From: Astragalus membranaceus
Lineage: Eukaryota > Streptophyta > Magnoliopsida > Fabales > Fabaceae
Direction: 5' to 3'
NCBI GenBank assembly: GCA_039519185.1
Contig: CM076854.1
Coordinates: 174,127,144-174,191,143, forward strand
Length of the DNA: 64,000 bases
Positions 47,388 through 56,050 of this stretch are shown here, one piece after another. Position 1 is the first letter of the stretch, and each line of letters begins with the position of its first letter. The notes below the pieces were generated by a model, which was not told the origin of the DNA, did no database searches, and saw nothing but the letters and a program-made list of their open reading frames with translations. The translations under genes were made by a program, and so were the position numbers.

Positions 47388-47966
47388 TGAGAACAAACAA
47401 ACCTTGGTAGCGTGGACGGTGGTGGTGTAGTTCGCTGTTTTGAGAGAAGAATGGAGAAGAGGAAAGAAAGTGAATGTGAGAGAAGAGAGAATGGTGGCGT
47501 TACTTGTTGCGACGGAGGGAAGGGAATGGGTGGTGGTGGCGTGGTGGTGGCGTGCTGCGACGGAGGGAAGTGTGAGTGAGGTGAGAGTGAATGGTGAGAG
47601 AAGAGTGTGTTACGGAATAGGAAAATTTAATTAAAATTAGCGAGGGATATTTAGCGACGGATTTGAATATTAGCGACAGATTTAAATTTCACGCATTCCC
47701 AAACATTAGCAACGGAAAAATACCGACGGATTTGGGGATTAGCGACGGATTTGGGAATCTTACAATTTCCAAGGTCTGCCAACGGTCACGTCATCGTTAG
47801 CGACGGAATTTCCTTTTAGCTAAGGATTTGAATTTTAAAAAAAATGGCGCGTCTAGTATCGACGGATTTGGCTGTCGCTAAATCCGTCGCTAAGTTGGAT
47901 TTAGCGACGGATTTGGTATCCCTCGCTAAAATCCGTCGCTAATACTGCATTTTTTTTGTAGTGAAA

Positions 47967-48669
47967 GTATAATATTATTTATTTGTTAATCACCATGTTC
48001 AATTATGGTTGAACCAAATTAACCATTTAGATCATTACATAAAAGTCTCACTTGGTTCATCTCCAATCCGATTTTAAAACATTGTCTCAAACACATTATT
48101 TTCTATTAGGTAAAATTCATATGAAATTTCAATGAATTCACGTGAGATCCACATGATTCAATTAGGCTATATTTGAATATTTTAAAATGAGTGGAACATA
48201 GTAAAATCTTACCTTTTAAGCGAACAACACCTTGGGCCAGTTTTGGCGCCAAGGGTAATTTAGTCAATTCAAGCATTCAGCTTTACTGATTTTTCTCTGT
48301 CTCTCTTGCATATGTGAGTGAAACACGTTTCATCTTCTTCTCTCTTTTTTCTCTGTCATTTTCTCCGCTTTCTTTCTTCTTCTCTTTCCTTCTCTCTTTC
48401 TTCTTCTCTCTCTTTCTCTCATTACGTTTCATTTTGTTCTTGAAATTTCAAAAAAGAGGAGAGAGAGAGAGCTTGGTTGAGAGAGCAAGAGAAAAACCTG
48501 CGAGTGAGAGAGAGAAGGAAGACGACGGAGGGTGGTGAGCGAAGGGAGAGGGACGACGTCGCCAGAGGGAAGGCCGTGGTGCGGCGCCGGCGACGGTGAG
48601 AGAGAGAGAACGAAAGAAGGCTGGTTTTCGTGGTTGACGGCAGTGGAGTGGTGGTTCGCGGCGGTAGGG
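47967..48669. other. Non-coding stretch between CACTA and copia LTR
   Basis: A/T-rich to about 48230, then CT-rich (48330-48425), then GC-rich with gacgacg/gcggcg words. The GC-rich part resumes after the solo LTR at 50172, confirming that the LTR split it. No gene is convincing. Confidence 0.4.
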
Positions 48670-48674
48670 AGAAG

Positions 48675-50166
48675 TGTTAATTTTCTCAATTTCCTTTGCA
48701 GGTGTATTGAGAAGTGCAGAAGGTGTGGTAAACACACAGCCCACTTTGTTCTTGGCCCAGTCCACTTCTTTTCTCTTCTTTCAAACAGAACGACCCAGTT
48801 GGGTCCTGCGGCACCCACGAACCGGAACAATAAGGACACGCGGATTCTTGCTGACCCGGAGTATAAAATTGTCTCTTACAGTGAAACCCTACTCAGTTTC
48901 ACTGTTGATCTTCGCTGTGCCTCTTCTTCTTCTCTCTTCTTCTCTCAGGCCCGTACACTTAGGGTTTCGCTGCTCTCACTTAGACTGAGTGATGGAAGCG
49001 ATGAAACACCTTGTTTCTGGTCGATGATGATTATGGTGATGATGAATCTTGCAAACCAACTGTTTGCACGACTGAGCCTCTAAATCTGAGATCAACACAA
49101 ACTGTAACTTGTTCTGGGCTTGCAATCTCTGTTACCGTGAGCTTGACTTACTTCAAACTCACCCAAACAGGTATTACTTCGTAGATTAGAAATCTTTCTG
49201 TTACCAGTTTGTGTTTTTTTCCAAATAGAAACCCTAACTTTCTGTTTATTGTGATTTTCAGGTATTTGGTACTAGGGTTTTGGCTCGCAGTACCTTACAA
49301 AGGTAAAACAACTGATTTCAGGTTTACTTTCTGATTACACTGTGAATGATATACAGAAACTTATCTGATCTCTGTTTTTCTTTTCATGTACTGACTTATT
49401 TGTTTGCTGGGTAATTGATCTTGGTGATTTCACTTCGTGAAATCACTCTTTCTACAAGACTTCTTGAATGAAGGTGATGAAACCCTTCACTCTCTTCTTG
49501 TTTCACTCTTAGCCTTTATTCACACAAACTCTAACTTCTCTGTTATCTGTTCTGTGCAATAAGACTGATGTTGGAATGAATCTTGCAATGTTCAACACCT
49601 TTGAACACCACAAGAACAAAACACTCAGAAGGTAAATTCTTATTCTTCCTTCTCTTGCTTGCCACTGTTTCTCCTTTCTGCACTTAGTTAGTTTTGATTC
49701 ACCTAATCAATACTAACCCTTCACTTTCTTTCTCTTGTAGGTACCTGAATTTACCTAATTTCTGTACCACACACTTTAGAATCTTGAAGGATGCCTAATG
49801 AAGAAAACTGACTTTCAGAAAGATAGAGGAGACTGGAGAACGAAAGAATTGAATGTAAAACTTGTAAAAACTTTTATTTTCTGAATGTTCTGTTATTTAC
49901 ACAATGTACATAGGTATTTATAGATACACATAGAGCACAAAAGTGGACAGGTCAGTTAGGAGGAGTTAGTTAGTTAGGCCTAACAAACTCCTAACTGAAT
50001 AAACCACATAGGCTATTTTACATAACAAACTTTCTTTCTTTTAAACTATGTGTAACTAATTTAAAAGTAGTTATAGGTTGTATGTGAACAGCTGGCTGTA
50101 ACAGCTATATTTTGAATAGACTAGCTGTTTAGACTAATTGGGTTTGAAAGATTACCAATTTCAACA
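48675..50166 (-). mobile_element. Copia-type solo LTR, 1.5 kb
   Basis: On the minus strand it starts TGTTGAAATTGGTAATC (50166) and ends GAGAAAATTAACA (48675), with a perfect 5-bp duplication AGAAG (48670-48674 and 50167-50171). It has a TATA box (TCTATAAATACC) near 49925 and an AATAAAAG near 49878, in the order expected for an LTR. It is longer than most copia LTRs. No internal genes remain. Confidence 0.72.
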
Positions 50167-50171
50167 AGAAG

Positions 50172-50948
50172 GTCGCGATGTTCACGATGATGATGGTGGA
50201 AGGAGCGAAGCCGGAGGTGGAACCGTGGTGTCAGCGGCGGCGGTGGCTACGGTGAGCGGTAGAGAGGTGACGGTCAGAAACTGAAGGAGGAGAACCACGT
50301 GGGGTGAATACTCCCATGACCGGTTTCTGGTTCTCGATGAGGGAGAGAGAAGTACGGCGACAACGGCGGTGGTGCGCCGGTGCACCGACGACGCAGTGGT
50401 GGTAAGGTGAGAATCCTCCCTCATTTTTCTACTGTTTTCTCTTCTTCACATCTCACTAGATCACTGATTTTGGTTTTTCCTTGCAGACAATGAAGAAAAA
50501 TAAATCAAATGCTTAGATCCTTCTTCATCTCCACCTGAGAAAGTTCAACATGCAATAGATTGCTTGGTATTTCATTTTTTCATATTCTTTTCAACTGTCT
50601 TTCAAGGTTTCATAAATCAAATGCTTAGATCCTTCTTCATAATTCATCTGCAGATTCTTTGATTTGTCCTCCCAAGCAATTTAATTTCGGTGTTTTGGGT
50701 TGTGGGTGAATTTATACTTCGGTGGACCTAATGCTGGGTTTGGTTACCCTAACAATTTTATGCTTCAGAATGACATTATCTTTTTTGTTGTTGCATGTTT
50801 GATTGTCATGCATCTGAATTCACTGGACGTTGTCATGCATCTGAATTCACTGGATGACATTATCTTTTTTGTTGTTGCATGTTTGATTCGCAATTTAGTA
50901 TTTCAAACCAACTCTATACTGATTTTTCACTTTATTGCTTCTTTCCAG
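50172..50948 (+). other. Non-coding region before the L17 fragment
   Basis: Contains two direct duplications. One is aaatcaaatgcttagatcct (50495 and 50609); the other is gacattatcttttttgttgt (50771 and 50855), with catctgaattcactgga repeated between. The origin of the sequence is unclear. Confidence 0.4.
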
Positions 50949-51345
50949 GTGAAAGGTTTGGATGTGGGTGCTCTCTACATCTCTCATATCCAGGTTAATC
51001 AAGCTCAAAAGAAAAGACGCCGCACCTACAGAGCTCACGGAAGAATCAATCGTATGTTGATTTTTTTATTCTTTTATTGATGGATTGTGATTACATGCAT
51101 ATATTGATTAGTGTTTTTTGGCAGCCTACATGTCATCTCCCTGCCACATTGAGCTGATATTGTCTGAGAAGGAAGAGCCTGTTCAGAAAGAGGTATTGAT
51201 TGATCATAATTCTGTAATTATTTGATATCTTTTTGTTCTGCATGAAATGCTTATTTGTTGTTAATATGGTTTAAGTAAGCTTGCATTGTTTGCCATGTGT
51301 GTATTCATTTGAAGGATTTTTAAGAGCAGCTGGCAGCTCTATTTC
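50949..51345 (+). pseudogene. RPL17: Ribosomal protein L17 (uL22) gene fragment with introns
   Basis: Exon 50949-51051 encodes KGLDVGALYISHIQVNQAQ and RRRTYRAHGRIN. Exon 51125-51192 continues in phase with YMSSPCHIELILSEKEEPV. Both have GT/AG borders. A trace of the next exon (EQLAAL-like) lies near 51329. This is the C-terminal part of the large-subunit protein uL22; the N-terminal half and the tail are missing. The retained introns show DNA-level duplication. The Ogre element follows after an 86-bp internal duplication. It may be cargo of the CACTA element starting at 41252. Confidence 0.88.
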
Positions 51346-51351
51346 TAAAGC

Positions 51352-51437
51352 AAAGACGCCGCACCTACAGAGCTCACGGAAGAATCAATCGTATGTTGAT
51401 TTTTTTATTCTTTTATTGATGGATTGTGATTACATGC
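51352..51437 (+). repeat. Direct duplication of the L17 exon/intron border
   Basis: About 86 bp nearly identical to 51011-51095 (aaagacgccgcacctacaga to ggattgtgattacatg), placed directly against the Ogre LTR start. It is either a rearrangement of the fragment before the Ogre insertion or a template-switch scar. Confidence 0.85.
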
Positions 51438-52679
51438 TGTAATACCCTAATTTTGTCCTATCCAAAAAAAAAAAAAAAAAATTTATTTATTTTTTTGAGA
51501 AAAATAATATTCTTCTTTTCATGCCATGTTTTATTTTATTTTTAGTTTGCTACAAATTTTAATTTTTGAAAAAAAATAATAATAATCTTTTTTATGTCAT
51601 GTATTATTTTCTTGTTTTTATTGCTATGGGTTTTAATCACTACAAATATTTTATTTAGAAGTGAAAAAATAAAAATAAGCCAAGAAGGAAGTGGGGGGGG
51701 TCTATTAATAATAAGGTGCTGTCATGGAAGCCCAACCCAGCAAAATAGCTAGCCCAATCCAACTCCTCCACCAAACCCAATCCATATCCTAACCCTAACC
51801 CATATCCAACCCATAACCCAACACCCAACTCCATCCAACCCAACTCACCAAAACCCTAATTTTTCCCCCCCAAAACCCTCAAATTCGGCCACCTTTAAAA
51901 AAAAATAAAAAAAATAAAAAAAATAATTTTTTTTCTTTTTTTAACCATTCCCCCCCTAACCCCAAAATCAAGCCACATTCATCCTCTCTCTCCTCCCTAG
52001 AAATTCGACCCCACCCCCCTATTATCCCATGGTCAAAGCCACCTTTCTCCTTTCCACACTCCACCTTTCCTCTTTTCCCTCAATCCCACTTCCCCATTAT
52101 CCCACTTCCCCATTATCCCACTTCCCCACATTTCCCTTCCCCAAACACTCTCTTTCTCTCTCCCTCTTTCCCACTCCCCTACGCCTCCTCCCTCTCTCCT
52201 TACCCCATCCATTCGACCCCACTCTCTCTCTCACACACTCAACCATCCTTTCTCTCTTTCCTCTCCCACACTCAACCCTTCCCTCCTCTTTCTCCCCATA
52301 CCTACGGCCCCCCCCCCCATTTTTTCTCACTTCCTTCTTCTCCAATCCCTCTCCTACACACCCACACTTCACATCACAACCCTCTCCTCTCCATCATTTT
52401 TTTCTTCTCTTCTTCACCACTCCCCATCCCCCACGGCTCCAACACCTCACCAACTCCATTTTTTACCTCCTTTCTCCAATCTCCACACACACTCCTCAAT
52501 AAAACCCTAAATATTAACTCTTTTTTTTACCCATGGTTTTACCCCCTCCTCTCATAAAAACAATCCTTTTTCCCTCTGCTACACCCATACCCCTTCACCA
52601 AACCTCCATCATGTCAAGAAAAATCATCATCACTATCCAAGATGAAGAAGCAAAATCGAAGGAAGCAAGATTTTTTTTG

Positions 52680-52687
52680 TATAAATA
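52680..52687 (+). promoter_or_regulatory. TATA box of the Ogre LTR
   Basis: TATAAATA followed by GGGG, inside the LTR and upstream of the expected RNA start. Transcription would begin about 30 bp downstream, so the leader would contain the minisatellite and hairpins. Inferred. Confidence 0.55.
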
Positions 52688-53214
52688 GGGGTCCTTACCT
52701 TAGAAGGGAGGACGATTTTGGACTCTTAGAAAAAAAAAGGGAGAATCTAAAAATTTAGGGTTTCCCTTAGAAAATCTTCTTCCCCTTCTTTTCTTCCTTC
52801 TTAGTCTTTTTTTTTTAGTTTAAAATTTTGGTGTATTGAAGAGATCCGAAGGAGAAAGCTTGGATTTGTTCAAGGTACTAAAATGTAATTTATTTTTTTT
52901 ATTATTGTTCACGGTTGTTAGATATTATTATTGTTGTTTTTTTTTTAATTTTAGTTACTGTTTTTGTTATGTAAATATTATTATTGTTTCTAGTTGTTCT
53001 TGTTATTTAGCCTAGTTACTTTTTTGTATATTTATTTGCTGTTTTTATTATTTAGTGTAGTTGCTTTCTTATTAGAATTTTATTGTTGTCTTTATATTAT
53101 TTAGTTTAGAGGCTGTTTTTATATTATATTTTTGCTTTTGGTTATTTATTTTGTTGTTTGACTAAAAAAAAGAAAGTAAAAAAAAATGTTGTGCCTTTTT
53201 TTTAAATAAATTAT

Positions 53215-53765
53215 GCTATTTTCGGATTAAAGAAAAAGTGAAAAAAAATATGTTGTTTCTTTAAAAATAAAGTATACTATTTTCGGATTAAAAAGTGATA
53301 AAAAAAAAAGATGTGTTGTTTTTTTAACAATTACTATTTTCAGATTTGAAATAAACCAAAAACAAAAAATGTGTGTTCCTTTTATTTAGGTATTAATATT
53401 TTCGGATTTAAAAAAAAGAAGAAAAAATGCTGTGCTTTTTTTAAATAATTTATTCTATTTTCGGATTAAAAAAAAAAGTGATAAAAAATGTGTTGTTTTT
53501 TTAAACAATTACTATTTTATTTTCGGATTAAAAAAAAAAGAGTAAAAAAAATGTTGATTTCTTTTTTATAAATTTATTCTATTTTCGGATTAAAAAAAAA
53601 GTGATAAAAAAAAGGTGTTGTTTTTTTAAACAATTACTATTTTATTTTCGGATTAAAAAAAAAAGAGTAAAAAATGTGTTGATTTCTTTTTTATAAATTT
53701 ATTCTATTTTCGGATTAAAAAAAAGGGTGATAAAAAATGTGTTCCTTTTTTATTTTCGGATTTAA
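53215..53765 (+). repeat. Minisatellite inside the Ogre LTR
   Basis: About ten units of 55-65 bp, each with tattttcggatt followed by A-rich (aaaaagtgataaaaaa) and T-rich (gtgttgtttttttaa) parts. Unit lengths vary. Confidence 0.85.
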
Positions 53766-54415
53766 ATAAAGCCTTTTTTTCAAAAATACTAAAAAATATT
53801 TTCTAAAATAAATGGTTACTAGTGTCCCTACTCTTTTCTAAAAAAAAAATATAGCATAATAACAAAAATCTCTTTCAAAAAAAAAGGGGTAAAAAGGCCC
53901 CTTTTATTTAGACAATAACTATGACAACAAAATAAAAAAACAACAGAAGATTTTTTTTTCTCCATAATCCGCTTTCAAAATACCACTTTTTAGGCTAGGT
54001 TTGTTTTTTTTTTAAGAAAAAAAAAAGCGCTTCAAGAATCACGCGTTCTAGGGTAGAATAGTAAAAAAGGGTAATAAACCAATCAATCGTTTTAGCGTCA
54101 AAACGCTATTTGCACCCGCGGCAACCCTTTTTAAAAAAAAAAAGCACCAAAACGCTATTTGCACCCCGCGTTCTCTTAAAGCAGCAAACCCATCCACTTT
54201 TTTACTACAAGCCCATCTTTTCAAACACAACCTAGTTCACAAAAAAAAAACGATTTGGTCACGCTATTCACACCTCCTTTTTTAATACAACCCCTTTATT
54301 ATTTGCACCCCCCTTTTATCACCTATTCCGTTTTTATTCACCACGTGATACTTCCAGACCGTTTTCCCTTTTTTCTTTTTAATCGAATTCGCGTAAAAAA
54401 AAAAATAGTTTGTTA

Positions 54416-54750
54416 CTAGTGGTCACTCTGAGCCTTGCTTGTTTGACCGTTAGGACTAACCTTCCTTTTTTCACAGCGGATTAGTAGCGGTGATCACTCT
54501 GAGGTTACTCGTTTGATCATCGCAAACATTCGCCTAAACTTCTTTTTAGTTAATAAAGTACAAACATAATTTCAACTCCTTTTTATCACGCTTCCCGGTA
54601 AGCACGTTTTCAAGCGAACAAACGCTCAATCACAAACCGGTTGTCTATAGCGGTCACTCTGGGCCCGACTCGTTTGAACGCTGTAAACACCTCCTTTATC
54701 AAATAAGCCATTTATGACGACCACTCTGGATTTATCTGTTTGGTCACCAT
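54416..54750 (+). repeat. Four stem-loop modules in the Ogre LTR
   Basis: Modules at 54416-54453, 54487-54523, 54646-54685 and 54714-54750. Stems: CTAGTGGTCA with TGACCGTTAG; GCGGTGATCA with TGATCATCGC; TATAGCGGTCA with TGAACGCTGTA; ATGACGACCA with TGGTCACCAT. Loops are 17-18 nt, start CTCTG and end with a CTTGTT, CTCGTT or CTGTT type word. A fifth module lies at 55508-55542. Stem bases differ between modules while pairing is mostly kept. Confidence 0.75.
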
Positions 54751-55181
54751 GAACGGCCTCTAGTTTCCCCAAACTTTTCAAAAAAAAAATAAAAAATACC
54801 AACGCACAAATTTTTTCTAAACCAAGAACTACGTAGCTTTGATTTCTCCATCGCACCTGGAGATACGTAGGAGCGGGGGCCCACTCCCGTCGAGCGCAAA
54901 AAACTAATTTTTTTATTAAGTCTTCTTTTCCGTTTTTTTTGCAAATAACAAAAAAGGGTAAATTAAAGTGTTTTCTTTAAAACTAATTTTTTCTACACAT
55001 TTAATTAAAAGGTAACCTTTTAGGATGTTGCGGGGTGCTAGCACCTTCCCCGCACTTAATCGACCCCCGAACCCAAAAACAAAGGTTTTTTCAATGTTTT
55101 CCTAAAAATAAATATTGATGGCGGCTCCATTGTTCAAAAACAACGCGGAATCCCTCCTTCGGATTCTTCGGTCGCTACAGC

Positions 55182-55199
55182 TGGCGACTCCACTGGGGA
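55182..55199 (+). other. Primer-binding site of the Ogre element
   Basis: TGGCGACTCCACTGGGGA begins 2 bp after the LTR end. It is the form found after LTRs of Tat/Ogre elements, reported to pair with a tRNA other than initiator Met. Confidence 0.75.
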
Positions 55200-56050
55200 C
55201 TTTTTTTTAGAGGGTCAAGCCTAATTTAATTAAATGTGTAAATTATTAGTTTAGTACTTTATTTACCCTTAGTCTTTATATTCGCATATTGAACCTTAGG
55301 GTAGAAGACTTTCATTCTGCTATTTGTTTTCTTGCAAACCTTAGGGTAGAAGACTTTTATATTGCTATCTGTTTGCTCTTTTGCAGTTTGGGTAGTTTAG
55401 GTTGCTTATATCACACACCTCACCTACACCTATTTATTCACACACTTCTGAGTGGGGCCCTATACCCGGGTCTGAAAAATAAACTTAGGACGAGCGGAGA
55501 TGATTAGTGACAGTCATTCTGGATTTATCTGTCTGACTCTCATGAAAATCTCAACCAGAGTATGCTCTTTCGCGGCATCCCACACCAGGTAGCTCGCTAT
55601 CGTTGTGGGTCATATCGTGAAAGGGATTTTAGCTCTGGAAACCTTTGTGAGGAAGTGAATAGAACTACCTGAGAGGTTGATCACATAAGTGACCCTAGAC
55701 CGTGACCTATATGTAAGACATAACCTGTTTAGGACACAAAAGCAATTCACCTACCCGCTGCATCATCGCAAAAACTTTTTATCTTTCAAAAAAAAATCAA
55801 ACAATGAAAACCATTTATTCTTTTGCCCTTTACATATTTTATGTGGCATGATTAATGTTTCTCAATTTTTTTTTTTTTGAATCACCAAAATATGCTTTTA
55901 TTAACGCATGTAACGTCTTTTTTTAATTCATCATACATCATCACTATTTCACAAAAAAAATAATACAAAAAATCCTCACATTGCATGCTATTCATCTCAT
56001 TTAGGTTTGCCGGGAATTGTAAGAGGTTCGAAAGTTTTGTCATAAGCAAT
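55200..56050 (+). other. Ogre untranslated leader
   Basis: Holds a 45-bp direct duplication (55292-55336 and 55337-55381, with accttagggtagaagacttt) and the fifth stem-loop (55508-55542, stem TGACAGTCA / TGACTCTCA, loop starting TTCTGG). No gene is convincing. Confidence 0.6.

Larger units (their letters stand above)
42596..47963. mobile_element. CACTA transposon with tnp2-like and TNPA-like genes
   Basis: Begins CACTACAAAAAAAGGCAGGA and ends TACTGCATTTTTTTTGTAGTG, flanked by a 3-bp duplication AAA (42593-42595 and 47964-47966). Subterminal arrays of ttagcgacgga words lie at 42612-42775 and 47638-47945. It keeps more coding sequence than its relative at 36291-40365, but both genes are damaged. 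An internal deletion has joined the 3' part of tnp2 to the 5' part of the TNPA-like gene near 44740-44755. Confidence 0.92.
51438..55179 (+). repeat. Ogre 5' LTR, 3.7 kb
   Basis: Starts TGTAATACCCTAATTTTG and ends TTCGGTCGCTACA. It is C-rich and pyrimidine-rich at 51700-52620, has a TATA box at 52680, a minisatellite at 53215-53765 and four stem-loop modules at 54416-54750. Ser/Pro-rich frames at 52029-52502 come from the C-rich composition. Confidence 0.85.

Noticed and set aside
48314..49083. Overlapping frames of 74-183 codons suggesting a gene
   Set aside because: CT-rich and GC-rich low-complexity sequence cut by a solo LTR border at 48675; frames cross the border and match no family.
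50949..51192. Functional L17 gene
   Set aside because: Only two internal exons and a trace of a third are present; the N-terminal exons are missing and the Ogre follows.
51785..51830. Interstitial telomere-like CCCTAA words
   Set aside because: Only a few degenerate copies amid C-rich LTR sequence; not a tandem array.
52029..52502. 157-codon Ser/Pro/Leu-rich frame
   Set aside because: It lies in the C-rich part of the Ogre LTR; the composition explains the open frame and no domain is visible.
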